From the NCBI RefSeq assembly GCF_010586825.1, contig NZ_JAAAGB010000005.1, forward strand, positions 248,001-312,000: a DNA stretch of 64,000 nt, read 5' to 3'. Under the pieces are notes generated by a model, which was not told the DNA's origin, did no database searches, and saw nothing but the letters and a program-made list of their open reading frames with translations. Origin of the DNA: Draconibacterium mangrovi (GTDB lineage Bacteria > Bacteroidota > Bacteroidia > Bacteroidales > Prolixibacteraceae). A program made the position numbers and the translations under genes. Positions 1-8,139 of this stretch are shown in pieces. Position 1 is the first letter of the stretch. Each line of letters starts with the position of its first letter.

Positions 1-1
1 A

Positions 2-130
2 AAAACCGGAAGCGAGTTTGAAGTTTTAGGCGAAAACAAGCTGGACGATAAATTCTGGGCATCGGTAGTACCAACTTCAGATGCTTATGTTTTTAAAGGT
101 GTAGAAAAGATCTACTGTGTAGGATTATAA
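2..130 (+). CDS. 3' end of an unrecognised protein-coding gene (partial)
   Basis: An open frame enters from the left edge and stops with TAA at 128-130, giving about 42 C-terminal residues that end in KIYCVGL. Codon use looks like the neighbouring genes, and a strong terminator hairpin follows within 30 bases, which supports a real gene end. I do not recognise the family from this fragment; no catalytic motif, membrane segment or lipobox is visible. The function lies outside the window. Confidence 0.6.
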   Translation, partial: KTGSEFEVLGENKLDDKFWASVVPTSDAYVFKGVEKIYCVGL

Positions 131-154
131 TAAGAACCATGACAATTGATAATA

Positions 155-187
155 AAAAAGCCTCGCAATTCTGCGAGGCTTTTTGTT
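155..187 (+). terminator. Rho-independent terminator of the left-edge gene
   Basis: GCCTCGCA (160-167) pairs perfectly with TGCGAGGC (172-179) over a 4-base loop, with an A tract before and a T tract after. The flanking A and T tracts mean it can also terminate the converging dps transcript on the minus strand. Confidence 0.85.
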
Positions 188-204
188 TTTTCTATCTTGA
201 TGTA

Positions 205-651
205 TTATGCCAGGAATGATTCCAGCATCCAAATTTCTTTTTCAGTATGTCCGATCCAGTCGCTCATCAATGAGGCGGTACCTTCGTCGTTGTTTTCTCC
301 GGCAACTTCAAGAATTTCGGTAAAGCTATTCAGGAAGTATTTCTGGCTTTCCAAAACACTGTTTACAGCTGGTTTTGCTTCCGAAACGTTGGCTACTACA
401 TCCAGTTTCGCGGTTTTTAAGTAGTCTTCGAAAGTGTGCAACGGCTGACCACCCAACATTAAAATACGTTCTGCAATTTCATCTACAACATCAGAAGCCT
501 GGTTGTAATACTCTTCAAAACGGGCGTGTAATGCGAAGAACAATTGTCCTTTAATGTTCCAGTGTAATCCGCGAAGGTTTTGATAATGAATTTGATAATC
601 TGCTAGTAACTGATTCAATTTCTCTACTGTAATTTGATTTTTTGCTTTCAT
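205..651 (-). CDS. dps: Dps-family DNA-binding ferritin-like protein
   Basis: The 148-residue protein matches the Dps mini-ferritin family in length. The inter-subunit ferroxidase ligands are in place: H30 in the LHWN motif, H42, and D57/E61 in the D-x3-E-R stretch. Family members assemble into dodecamers that oxidise ferrous iron with hydrogen peroxide and can coat DNA under oxidative or starvation stress. The start is an ATG (649-651). A -7-like element TATCTTTG lies on the minus strand at 718-725. The divergent neighbour is an OxyR-type regulator, so peroxide control of dps is likely; this is inference from context and from repeated motifs in the intergenic gap. Confidence 0.93.
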   Translation of the reverse strand: MKAKNQITVEKLNQLLADYQIHYQNLRGLHWNIKGQLFFALHARFEEYYNQASDVVDEIAERILMLGGQPLHTFEDYLKTAKLDVVANVSEAKPAVNSVLESQKYFLNSFTEILEVAGENNDEGTASLMSDWIGHTEKEIWMLESFLA

Positions 652-717
652 AATATGTAATTTTTAATTTATTAAACTTTGTTGTTTTAATTCGTTGTTT
701 TGTTTCTTTCAACACTT

Positions 718-772
718 CAAAGATACTATTAGTAGTATTTATTATATTTATGGCATTATTAGTAATACTTAT
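718..772. promoter_or_regulatory. Divergent dps/oxyR control region with a repeated 15-bp motif
   Basis: The motif ATTAGTARTAYTTAT occurs at 728-742 and again at 758-772, exactly 30 bp apart (about three helical turns). A -7 element for dps (TATCTTTG, minus strand, 718-725) abuts the first copy. A near-match TATATTTA at 743-750 could serve oxyR. Same-face spacing in front of a LysR-type gene suggests a regulator binding pair. That the binder is OxyR is inference. Confidence 0.45.
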
Positions 773-775
773 GCT

Positions 776-1717
776 ATGAATATTGCACAACTTGAGTATC
801 TGAAAGAGTTATATGTGTTCGGATCGTTTTCTTTGGCCGCCGACCGGCTGGGAGTTACACAGCCCGCATTAAGTCTGCAAATACAGAAACTGGAAGAGGA
901 ACTGGAATTTAAATTGATCGACCGCACAAAACGGCCATTTCAATTTACCGATGAGGGGAAGGTGTTTTACGAGAAGTCGCTGGAGATTTTAAAGCAGATC
1001 GAGGCGTTAAAACAAATCTCAATTAATATCAGCGAAGAAGTAAGTGGTAACCTGAAAGTTGGTATAATTCCAACACTGGCTCCTTACCTGGTTCCGCTTT
1101 TTATTCATCAATTAGGTAAAGATTATCCGGCTTTGCAACTGGAAATTTACGAGCTAAAAACAGAAGAAATTATTGATAATATCAAAATGGGTGATATCGA
1201 TTGTGGTATTATTTCTACCCCGGTTTCGGCAACAAATATCTCGATAACGCCACTGTTTTACGAACGTTTTTATGCCTACTTGTCCGAAGATCATCCCTTG
1301 TTTGAACAGGATTCCATTGATATTAAATCAATCAACCGGGAAGATATCTGGTACCTTGAAGAGGGGAACTGTTTTCAGAACCAGGTCAACTCGATTTGTC
1401 AGATCAACCCGCAAAAGAAAAACAAACAATCATTGGTGTATCACAGTAATTCTATCGAATCGTTACGGCGTATTGTGGAGAACAAAAGCGGTCTGACATT
1501 TATTCCCGAGTTGGCCACTATAAATATTCCGGCCGAGCAGGAAGAGCTGATCAAAGAAATTGTGCCAAATGAACCCGTTCGCGAAATCAGCCTGATAACT
1601 GCCAAACGTTTTGCGAAAGAAAGGCAGGTTAATGCTTTGCAGGAGGTAATAAAAAGCAGTATTCCGGCGCGTATGCTTCAACAACCTGAAGGGGGAATTA
1701 TGGATACACTCATATGA
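776..1717 (+). CDS. oxyR: LysR-type transcriptional regulator, OxyR-like
   Basis: The 313-residue protein has an N-terminal winged helix-turn-helix (residues about 1-60; AADRLGVTQPALSLQIQKLE) followed by a LysR substrate-binding domain beginning near residue 90 (NLKVGIIPTLAPYLVP). This is the layout of OxyR-type activators. The ATG at 776 gives the canonical start MNIAQLEYL; an upstream in-frame ATG at 695 would add 27 residues covering the promoter repeats and is rejected. Divergence from dps, a classic OxyR target, supports the name. Without checking the peroxide-sensing cysteine pair by alignment, the assignment to OxyR rather than another LysR protein remains an inference. Confidence 0.8.
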   Translation: MNIAQLEYLKELYVFGSFSLAADRLGVTQPALSLQIQKLEEELEFKLIDRTKRPFQFTDEGKVFYEKSLEILKQIEALKQISINISEEVSGNLKVGIIPTLAPYLVPLFIHQLGKDYPALQLEIYELKTEEIIDNIKMGDIDCGIISTPVSATNISITPLFYERFYAYLSEDHPLFEQDSIDIKSINREDIWYLEEGNCFQNQVNSICQINPQKKNKQSLVYHSNSIESLRRIVENKSGLTFIPELATINIPAEQEELIKEIVPNEPVREISLITAKRFAKERQVNALQEVIKSSIPARMLQQPEGGIMDTLI

Positions 1718-1788
1718 TTCTTCGTGAAAATTTTGATTTCCACCTTCTCGCAGCTTTGAAACACTAAAGCCACAAAAATTTCTTGTTT

Positions 1789-1950
1789 GTTGCAGCAGTG
1801 CGGGAAGGTCGCCACACTATTTTTTTACTTGCCGCAGCCGTGCGACAAGCGAGCCAACAAGTTTTTTTGCTCGCCGCAGTTGTGCGACAAGCGAGCCAAC
1901 AAGTTTGCTGGCTAATTGCACGGCTGCAGGAAGCCTGTAATCAGCGAGTT
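1789..1950. repeat. Imperfect 42-bp tandem repeat in the oxyR-focA gap
   Basis: The core GTGCG recurs at 1798, 1840 and 1882, exactly 42 bp apart. The second and third units share GTGCGACAAGCGAGCCAACA and a following T tract almost perfectly. The unit at 1789 is more degraded, and a decayed fourth may extend to about 1950. The gap 1718-2063 holds nothing else I can support; a 64-codon frame through the repeat is an artefact of its 42-bp (14-codon) period. Confidence 0.75.
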
Positions 1951-2063
1951 ACAACGGGTGGAAATTTGAGTGACTAGTAAAACCGTATTGTTCAGCAACT
2001 AATTCTGCAGATTCTGAAAATTAAAATACGTATTATAACGAGTGAATTATGCATTGGCTTTTG

Positions 2064-2849
2064 CTATTTCTCTTTAGCATAAGCATACCAGTATAAGGTA
2101 CCTACAAAAAAGCCGCCTCCGACAATATTTCCAAGTGTTGCCGGAATCAGATTTTTTATCACAAATGTTGCCCAGCTAATATCAGCACCCTCGAAAATTG
2201 CCAGAGGAATAAAAAACATGTTGGCAATACTGTGCTCAAAACCCATAGTTACAAATGCCATAACGGGCCACCAGATGCCTAAGATCTTCCCGCTGGTATG
2301 TTGTGCCGACATACCCATCCACAGCGCCAGACAAACCAGCCAGTTGGCACCGATACCTTTTAAAAAGGTGGTGAAAAAAGGATTGGAAATTTTCCCGATT
2401 GCAATCTTTTCTACCATATTTATCCAGGGCTCGGCATTTACCAAATGGGTAAGGTGAACCAAAAAATAAGCTACGAACACAGCCCCAACAAAATTGCCGA
2501 GATAAACCAACGACCAGTTGCGAAGCGGAGCCGTCCAGCGTTGTTTGCCACCCAATACATTAGGCATAAAATAGGCATTGTTACCGGTAAAAAGTTCTGC
2601 ACCGGCCATAACTACAATCATCAGCCCAACAGGGAACATGGCTCCCAAAAGAAACTTCGGGATTCCCGGGTTTTCAGCACCAATACCGGGCACTCCGCCG
2701 CCAACCAAAATGGCTAGCAAACCTCCAAAAGCGATATAGGCGCCGGCTAAAAATGCCAGTGTCAGTATTTTTTTGGCCGAGTAGCTGTCTTTTGCAATGG
2801 CCAGTTTCCCGGCCTCATTAATAATTTCTTTTGGTGAATATAAACTCAT
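2064..2849 (-). CDS. focA: Formate/nitrite transporter family channel
   Basis: The 261-residue membrane protein has the six-helix FNT layout with family signatures AGAELFTGN, KGIGANWLVCLALWM and GFEHSIANMFFIP, the last containing the central-histidine region of the pore. FNT channels move formate (or nitrite/hydrosulfide) across the inner membrane. Its position downstream of pflB and pflA on the same strand makes formate the likely substrate: PFL makes formate in the cytoplasm and this channel exports it. The start is the ATG at 2847-2849, preceded on the minus strand by an A-rich stretch and then by a heptamer repeat array that fills the spacer from pflA. Confidence 0.93.
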   Translation of the reverse strand: MSLYSPKEIINEAGKLAIAKDSYSAKKILTLAFLAGAYIAFGGLLAILVGGGVPGIGAENPGIPKFLLGAMFPVGLMIVVMAGAELFTGNNAYFMPNVLGGKQRWTAPLRNWSLVYLGNFVGAVFVAYFLVHLTHLVNAEPWINMVEKIAIGKISNPFFTTFLKGIGANWLVCLALWMGMSAQHTSGKILGIWWPVMAFVTMGFEHSIANMFFIPLAIFEGADISWATFVIKNLIPATLGNIVGGGFFVGTLYWYAYAKEK

Positions 2850-2864
2850 TGTTTTTTCTTTTTT

Positions 2865-2962
2865 GATACTTGATGCTAGATACTTGATGCTAGATACTTG
2901 ATGCTAGATACTTGATGCTAGATACTTGATTCTAGATACTCGTTGCTCGATACTCGAAGCTT
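2865..2962. repeat. Heptamer tandem array GATNCTN between pflA and focA
   Basis: Fourteen consecutive 7-bp units, alternating GATACTT and GATGCTA (14-bp period) for about five rounds, then degenerating (GATTCTA, GATACTC, GTTGCTC, GATACTC, GAAGCTT). The array fills the whole spacer from the pflA stop (2964) to the poly-purine leader of focA. A second array of the same heptamer family occurs at 12955-12996, in the same kind of spacer. Confidence 0.9.
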
Positions 2963-2963
2963 G

Positions 2964-3713
2964 TTATTTCACAATTACATCCTTAAAATGCGGTTTTAGC
3001 ATTTCAAAAGCCCGCTCGATTTGTTCGGGCGTGTTCTCTTCTACCTCCTTAAACTGGTAGTCCATTCCCAACGACTCCCATTTGTAAATTCCCAGTTTGT
3101 GGTAGGGGAGTATTTCAAATTTTTCCAGGTGATTGTTTTCGGAGAAAGTTTCGATTAACCAACGTAACGATTCCTCGCTATCCGTGTAACCCGGAACCAG
3201 CACATAACGAAGCCAGTATGGTTTTTTACTTTGCTCGCGAAGTTGAATGTTCTCCAACAATCGATCAAGTCCTTTGGCACCTGTAATCGTTTTGAATCCC
3301 TCTTCTGTGGTTGCTTTCACATCAAACATTACGAGGTCGGCCAGTTCCGAAATCAGATGTTTTGCCTCAGCTGTTCGTATCAAACCGTTGGTATCAATAT
3401 TTGTATGGATACCTTCTTTTTTCAAGCCCTCAAAAAAGGGAATCAGTGCCTTACTCTGCAACATGGGTTCTCCTCCCGAAACGGTAACTCCGCCATCATC
3501 GCCAAAGTAAGTTTTCATATTTATGGCACGTTTTACCAGGCTCTCGATTTCGGTTGATGTTCCGCCTTTTAAGGCAATGGTATCTGCATTCTGACAGTAT
3601 TTACACTGCAGGTTGCAGCCCTGTAGAAACACGACCAAACGAATTCCCGGGCCATCGTGTGTACCAAACGATTCGATGGAATGGACGATTAATTTATTTT
3701 CAGTTGGAGACAT
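2964..3713 (-). CDS. pflA: Pyruvate formate-lyase activating enzyme (radical SAM)
   Basis: The 249-residue protein carries the radical-SAM cysteine motif CNLQCKYC (C-x3-C-x2-C), preceded by SFGTHDGPGIR, a signature of glycyl-radical activases. It uses a 4Fe-4S cluster and S-adenosylmethionine to place the radical on the glycine of PflB. I chose the ATG at 3711-3713 (MSPTENK); the frame can be extended four codons to a GTG at 3725, which is less likely. It follows pflB after a 69-base gap containing a hairpin and precedes focA, a standard fermentation cluster. Confidence 0.93.
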   Translation of the reverse strand: MSPTENKLIVHSIESFGTHDGPGIRLVVFLQGCNLQCKYCQNADTIALKGGTSTEIESLVKRAINMKTYFGDDGGVTVSGGEPMLQSKALIPFFEGLKKEGIHTNIDTNGLIRTAEAKHLISELADLVMFDVKATTEEGFKTITGAKGLDRLLENIQLREQSKKPYWLRYVLVPGYTDSEESLRWLIETFSENNHLEKFEILPYHKLGIYKWESLGMDYQFKEVEENTPEQIERAFEMLKPHFKDVIVK

Positions 3714-3722
3714 ACTATTTAA

Positions 3723-3762
3723 CACAAAAACATGCCAACCAGTTTATCCGGTCGGCATGCTT
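3723..3762 (-). terminator. Hairpin between pflB and pflA (attenuator or partial terminator)
   Basis: CATGCCAACC (3731-3740) pairs with GGTCGGCATG (3750-3759) with one mismatch. Read on the minus strand the stem is followed by a short T tract. It may reduce pflA/focA transcription relative to pflB or stabilise the pflB message. Confidence 0.55.
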
Positions 3763-3782
3763 GTGTAGTATTTAATGAATAA

Positions 3783-6011
3783 TTACATTGTTTCGTGGAA
3801 CGAACGCGTAAGCACTTCCTGCTGCTGTTCGCGTGTTAAACGAACAAAGTTTACAGCGTAGCCCGATACCCGAATCGTTAACTGCGGGTGGTCTTCAGGA
3901 TGCTCCATGGCATGAAGCAGCGTGTCGCGGTCGAGCACATTTACATTTAAGTGCTGTGCATTGCACCCAAAATATCCGTCGAGCGTGCGAACCAGGTTTT
4001 CAATACGCATTTCAGGTGTTGATCCCAACGATTTTGGAACTACTGAAAGCGTATTTGAAATACCGTCTTTCGAATCTTTATAATCGATTTTAGCCACCGA
4101 ATTTAGCGACGCAATTACTCCGTGTGTATCGCGTCCGTGCATTGGGTTGGCACCAGGCGCAAAGGCAACTCCTTTGGCACGTCCGTCAGGTGTAGCACCG
4201 GTTTTCTTTCCGTACACCACATTCGATGTAATGGTTAGTACCGACATGGTTGGCATAGCATTTTTGTAAACCGGAAGTTTTTCAAGCTCCAGGTTAAAAT
4301 GCTCCACCACATCACGTGCAATGTGGTCAACACGGTCGTCGTCGTTACCATATTTCGGGAAATCGCCTTCGATCTGGAAATCCACTGTTAGGCCGTTTTC
4401 ATCGCGAATTGGTTTTACTTTGGCATGTTTAATGGCCGAAAGCGAATCGGCAACAATCGATAATCCTGCAATACCGTAAGCGATATTAATTTTCGGATTG
4501 GTATCGATCAGCGCCATTTGAGCTTTTTCGTAGTAATATTTGTCGTGCATATAGTGGATGATGTTCATCGCTTCGTTGTATACACGCGCCACTTCTTTCA
4601 TGGCTATTTTAAAGTTGTCGATTACTTTGGCATAATCCAGGTATTCCTCTTCAATAAATGGAATTCCATCCACCATTTGTGTTCCTGTATTCTCGCAGCG
4701 TCCGCTGTTTATGGCTAAAAGCAGTGTTTTTGCCAGGTTGGTACGTGCGCCAAAAAACTGAATGTGTTTACCAAGCTCCTGCATCGATACACAACAAGCA
4801 ATTCCGTAGTCGTCGCAATTTGAGCTGGTACGCATCAAATCATCGTTTTCGTACTGAATTGATGAGGTTTCAATAGATACTTTGGCGCAATAATCTTTAA
4901 AACCTTTTGGCAGGTTTTTCGACCAAAGAATAGTAATATTTGGCTCCGGCGAAGGCCCCAGATTGTAAAGTGTATTCAGGAAACGGAACGAAGTTTTGGT
5001 CACTTTGCTTCGTCCGTCGATCAGCAACCCACCAATACTTTCGGTTACCCAGGTTGGGTCGCCGGCAAAGATCTGGTCGTATGCTTCCATACGAAGGTGA
5101 CGAACCATACGCAGTTTCATTACAAACTGGTCGATGTATTCCTGCGCATCGGTTTCGGTAATTTTTCCGTCTTGGATATCCTTTTCGATAAAAATATCGA
5201 GGAAAGACGAAACACTACCTAACGACATGGCAGCACCGTCTTGTTCTTTAACCGCAGCAAGGTAAGCCATGTAAGTCCACTGAACGGCTTCCTGTCCATT
5301 TTGTGCCGGGCGCGAAAGATCTAAACCGTAAATTTTACCCATTTCGATCATGTCGCTCAAAGCGCGGAGTTGCTCCGAAACTTCTTCACGCAAACGAATG
5401 GTAGCATCAGTCATCGGACCGGTGATTTTTTCCAGGTCTTCCTTTTTGCCTTCAATCAAACGGTTGATACCGTATAACGCAACACGGCGGTAGTCGCCAA
5501 TAATTCGTCCGCGGGCATAATTATCAGGTAAACCTGTCAGGAATCCCAGCGAGCGGAATTTCCGGATCTCATCGGTGTAGGCATCAAAAACTCCATCGTT
5601 GTGAGTTTTGGTGTACTTGCTAAAACTCTCGTGAACGACAGGATTTGGTTTTAAACCGTGTTCCGATAAAGCCTTTTTTACCACGTTGTAACCTCCGTAA
5701 GGTTTCATGGCACGTTTTAGCAATTTGTCGGTTTGCAGGCCAACAATTACTTCGCTTTCTTTGTCGATGTATCCGGCCTCGAAAGCCGTCAATCCCGAAA
5801 CTATATTTACATCCACATCGCGTAAACCATTGTTCTGGCGCTCTTCTTTAAGGGCATCTTTACAAATGTCCCATAATTTGCTGGTGCGTGCTGTGGGGCC
5901 TTCCAGAAATTTGTGATCGCCGGTGTACGGGGTGATATTTAAAGTTACAAAATCTTTCACTTCAATGGCTTTGCACCATCGTCCTGTTTTGAAAGTGTTT
6001 TCTAAATCCAT
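3783..6011 (-). CDS. pflB: Formate C-acetyltransferase (pyruvate formate-lyase)
   Basis: The 742-residue protein has the length and both key signatures of PFL: the adjacent catalytic cysteines C406-C407 in IACCVSM, and the C-terminal glycyl-radical loop RVSGYAV with G717. It converts pyruvate and CoA to acetyl-CoA and formate under anoxia. The start is the ATG at 6009-6011. A -7-like TACTTTTG on the minus strand (6061-6068) lies about 50 bases upstream. PflA (next downstream) installs the radical and FocA exports the formate. No truncation or missing residue is visible. Confidence 0.97.
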   Translation of the reverse strand: MDLENTFKTGRWCKAIEVKDFVTLNITPYTGDHKFLEGPTARTSKLWDICKDALKEERQNNGLRDVDVNIVSGLTAFEAGYIDKESEVIVGLQTDKLLKRAMKPYGGYNVVKKALSEHGLKPNPVVHESFSKYTKTHNDGVFDAYTDEIRKFRSLGFLTGLPDNYARGRIIGDYRRVALYGINRLIEGKKEDLEKITGPMTDATIRLREEVSEQLRALSDMIEMGKIYGLDLSRPAQNGQEAVQWTYMAYLAAVKEQDGAAMSLGSVSSFLDIFIEKDIQDGKITETDAQEYIDQFVMKLRMVRHLRMEAYDQIFAGDPTWVTESIGGLLIDGRSKVTKTSFRFLNTLYNLGPSPEPNITILWSKNLPKGFKDYCAKVSIETSSIQYENDDLMRTSSNCDDYGIACCVSMQELGKHIQFFGARTNLAKTLLLAINSGRCENTGTQMVDGIPFIEEEYLDYAKVIDNFKIAMKEVARVYNEAMNIIHYMHDKYYYEKAQMALIDTNPKINIAYGIAGLSIVADSLSAIKHAKVKPIRDENGLTVDFQIEGDFPKYGNDDDRVDHIARDVVEHFNLELEKLPVYKNAMPTMSVLTITSNVVYGKKTGATPDGRAKGVAFAPGANPMHGRDTHGVIASLNSVAKIDYKDSKDGISNTLSVVPKSLGSTPEMRIENLVRTLDGYFGCNAQHLNVNVLDRDTLLHAMEHPEDHPQLTIRVSGYAVNFVRLTREQQQEVLTRSFHETM

Positions 6012-6060
6012 AAACTTTTACCTTTTTCTAAAATAAACTCTTACTAAACCAATTTGTTCG

Positions 6061-6068
6061 CAAAAGTA
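6061..6068 (-). promoter_or_regulatory. Candidate -7 promoter element for pflB
   Basis: Minus-strand TACTTTTG fits the Bacteroidota -7 consensus TAnnTTTG and lies about 50 bases before the pflB ATG. No clear -33 TTTG was found at normal spacing, so this is a half-promoter call. Confidence 0.4.
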
Positions 6069-6270
6069 CTGCTAAAAAACTTCTTGTAATATCCCTATTT
6101 GTGGGGATTTTGCTTTCTTGTTAATGTCTTAATCTTTGCCTAAAATTCCGGTAATATTGCAATTGGTTTGAATTTTTTTCTTTTGAAATGGACCCGGAAA
6201 TATCGAGCGAATAATAGTTGAGGTTAAACTATAATCGCTCATATTTGTATTTATTGAAAACTGAATAGAA

Positions 6271-7194
6271 ATGGCAGATCATCATCACGATCATGGGCAT
6301 CATCACCATCATCATCACGAAGTAAGTGGGAAAAAATTACTGTGGGTAACGGTTTTAAATCTTTCTATTACAGTGGTACAGGTAATCGGTGGAATTATCT
6401 CGAACAGTTTGTCGTTACTGTCTGATGCATTGCATAATCTGGGCGATTCGTCGGCTATTTTTATTGCTTTTTTGGCAGGTAAACGAAGCCGGAAACCTTC
6501 GGATGAACAAAAGACTTTTGGTTATAAACGCGTTGAAATACTGGCGGCTCTTTTTAACGGAGTGGTGCTGATTGGGATTTGTTTGTACCTGTTTTTTGAA
6601 GCCTACGAACGTTTTGTAAATCCGGAGCCGATTAAAGGAAAGATCATGTTTATTGTGGCTACATTTGGTTTGCTGGCCAATCTGATTTCGGTTTTTGTGC
6701 TGAATAAGGACAAAAACCACAACCTGAACGTACGAGCTGCCTACCTGCATTTACTGGGCGATACATTTTCGTCGGTGGCGGTAATTATTGGTGGTATTGC
6801 CATTTGGAAATTCGAGGTTTTCTGGATCGATCCGCTGATTACTGTTTTGGTGGGTATTTACATTATTTATCATACCTGGGATGTGGTAAAAGAAACGGTT
6901 GATATTTTAATGCAGTCGACACCCACAAATATTGATTTGGGAAGTATAAAAGAGGAAGTTGAGAAGATTCCGGAGATCGATAACATTCATCATATTCATG
7001 TTTGGAAGCTCGATGATACACAGATTCATTTGGAGGCACATATTAATATGGAAGGTAACATTAGTATGTTGGAGTTAATGGAAGTTCGCGCAAAAGCGGA
7101 GAAACTACTTCACGATAAGTTTGGTATTGAACACATAACGTTGCAGGCCGGTTACGACTGTTGCAACAACAATACTGAACTGCTCGCACATTAA
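6271..7194 (+). CDS. Cation diffusion facilitator (zinc/cadmium exporter)
   Basis: The 307-residue protein starts with a metal-binding tail very rich in histidine (residues 4-16), followed by six predicted membrane helices and a cytoplasmic C-terminal domain (about 210-300). The paired HxxxD metal sites typical of Zn/Cd exporters are visible as SDALHNLGD near residue 52 and HLLGDTFSS near residue 160. CDF proteins exchange cytoplasmic Zn2+ or Cd2+ for protons. It belongs to the CzcD/ZitB group by motif; the exact metal cannot be read from sequence alone. It stands alone, with an inverted repeat overlapping its stop codon. Confidence 0.93.
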   Translation: MADHHHDHGHHHHHHHEVSGKKLLWVTVLNLSITVVQVIGGIISNSLSLLSDALHNLGDSSAIFIAFLAGKRSRKPSDEQKTFGYKRVEILAALFNGVVLIGICLYLFFEAYERFVNPEPIKGKIMFIVATFGLLANLISVFVLNKDKNHNLNVRAAYLHLLGDTFSSVAVIIGGIAIWKFEVFWIDPLITVLVGIYIIYHTWDVVKETVDILMQSTPTNIDLGSIKEEVEKIPEIDNIHHIHVWKLDDTQIHLEAHINMEGNISMLELMEVRAKAEKLLHDKFGIEHITLQAGYDCCNNNTELLAH

Positions 7195-7210
7195 GACTTA
7201 TTTGTCTTAA
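7191..7210 (+). terminator. Weak stem-loop at the end of the CDF gene
   Basis: TTAAGAC (7191-7197) pairs with GTCTTAA (7204-7210) over a 6-base loop, overlapping the stop codon. A short T-containing stretch follows. It could work as a terminator but the stem is AT-rich. Confidence 0.35.
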
Positions 7211-7318
7211 TTCCCCTTTTTAAGGGAATGATCTGCAATCAGAATCATCATTTTACGCGATTGTCAGCCAGCTAAAAAAAACTGAATTTTACACTGGTAA
7301 TTTTTAAACGACAAGCGT

Positions 7319-7537
7319 ATGATTTTTTCATTTATATCATCACTCACGGTTAACTCATCGCAAAACGAGCTGGTGTCGTCGGTTTTTATCGACTTTTCAT
7401 TTTATCTCATTATCGCAGGATTGATTGGGTGGGTTTTGTTCCGAAAAGAAAAAGGGAAATTCATTAGCAAAGCCTTAATCACCTTAATGATTGTAGCTCC
7501 TTTACTGTTTCTTATGATTAAACTCGGAAGTTGGTGA
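7319..7537 (+). CDS. Small hypothetical membrane protein
   Basis: A 72-residue frame with two hydrophobic segments (about 24-40 and 51-68) separated by a basic loop (FRKEKGKFISK), the pattern of a small double-pass inner-membrane protein. It starts with ATG after an AT-rich leader and ends 5 bases before the end of the convergent LuxR-type gene. I do not recognise the family. The hydrophobic pattern and positive-inside loop argue for a real gene, but short length keeps this uncertain. Confidence 0.5.
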   Translation: MIFSFISSLTVNSSQNELVSSVFIDFSFYLIIAGLIGWVLFRKEKGKFISKALITLMIVAPLLFLMIKLGSW

Positions 7538-7542
7538 TCAAT

Positions 7543-8139
7543 TTATTCCGTAAAGCCATCAACATCAATTAAACCATTGGCAACAGCATAAATAACCAGT
7601 GCGGCTGTAGATTTCACACCAATTTTATTACTGATGTTTTTGCGGTGCGAAATAACCGTGTGGATACTGATAAAGAGTTGCTCGGCTATTTCTTTATTCG
7701 ATTTTCCGGTTGCCAGCAACTTTAGTACGTCAATTTCTCTTTCGCTTAAGGTATTATCGATGTCGTTGTTTACGGCAGGTGTTGTTTTAAAATGTTTCGA
7801 AATAATCTGCGTAATGGTTTCGTACCTGTCGGTAATAAAAATATTATCGGCAAAATTATCGTAAAGCGTTCGGTCGTAATGATTGGAAATCAAACCCACA
7901 ATATTGGTTTTATTATAAAGTGTGAGCAGGTTGTTCAAATTCTTTTTCGAATTGTTTAGCGTAACCGGATTAATGATTACAATCTTAAACTGATCGGATT
8001 GTCCAAACTTGAAGGCCTCTTCAACCGTTTCGGCAAACGACAGTTCTACGCTGTCTTTCATTTGTTGCAAAATGGCAGCAATTCCTTCGCGAATAATCAC
8101 GGAAGGTTCAATGATCAGTATTTTACAGCGCGTTCCCAA
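7543..8139 (-). CDS. LuxR/NarL-type regulator with a degenerate receiver domain, TTG start
   Basis: The 198-residue protein has a receiver-like N-terminal half (1-115) and a C-terminal LuxR helix-turn-helix (about 132-195; LSEREIDVLKLLATGKSNKEIAEQLF). The receiver is atypical: the usual acidic pair after the first strand reads EP (ILIIEPSV) and the phospho-acceptor Asp position reads Asn (VIINPVTL), so normal phosphorylation is unlikely. Its first codon is TTG at 8137-8139, directly after the TAA of the hemerythrin-domain gene and in the same frame; no ATG or GTG is available near the expected N-terminus. It probably acts with the upstream hemerythrin protein in an NO- or oxygen-related response, by inference from neighbourhood. 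Confidence 0.85.
   Translation of the reverse strand: MGTRCKILIIEPSVIIREGIAAILQQMKDSVELSFAETVEEAFKFGQSDQFKIVIINPVTLNNSKKNLNNLLTLYNKTNIVGLISNHYDRTLYDNFADNIFITDRYETITQIISKHFKTTPAVNNDIDNTLSEREIDVLKLLATGKSNKEIAEQLFISIHTVISHRKNISNKIGVKSTAALVIYAVANGLIDVDGFTE

Noticed and set aside
551-790. Minus-strand frame overlapping dps and the oxyR start
   Set aside because: It shadows two well-supported genes and their promoter; composition is not protein-like.
1783-1977. 64-codon frame across the 42-bp repeat
   Set aside because: The repeat period is a multiple of three, which keeps a frame open by itself; the protein is repetitive, without domain or good start context.
2865-2962. CRISPR array
   Set aside because: The repeats are contiguous 7/14-bp units with no unique spacers and there are no cas genes.
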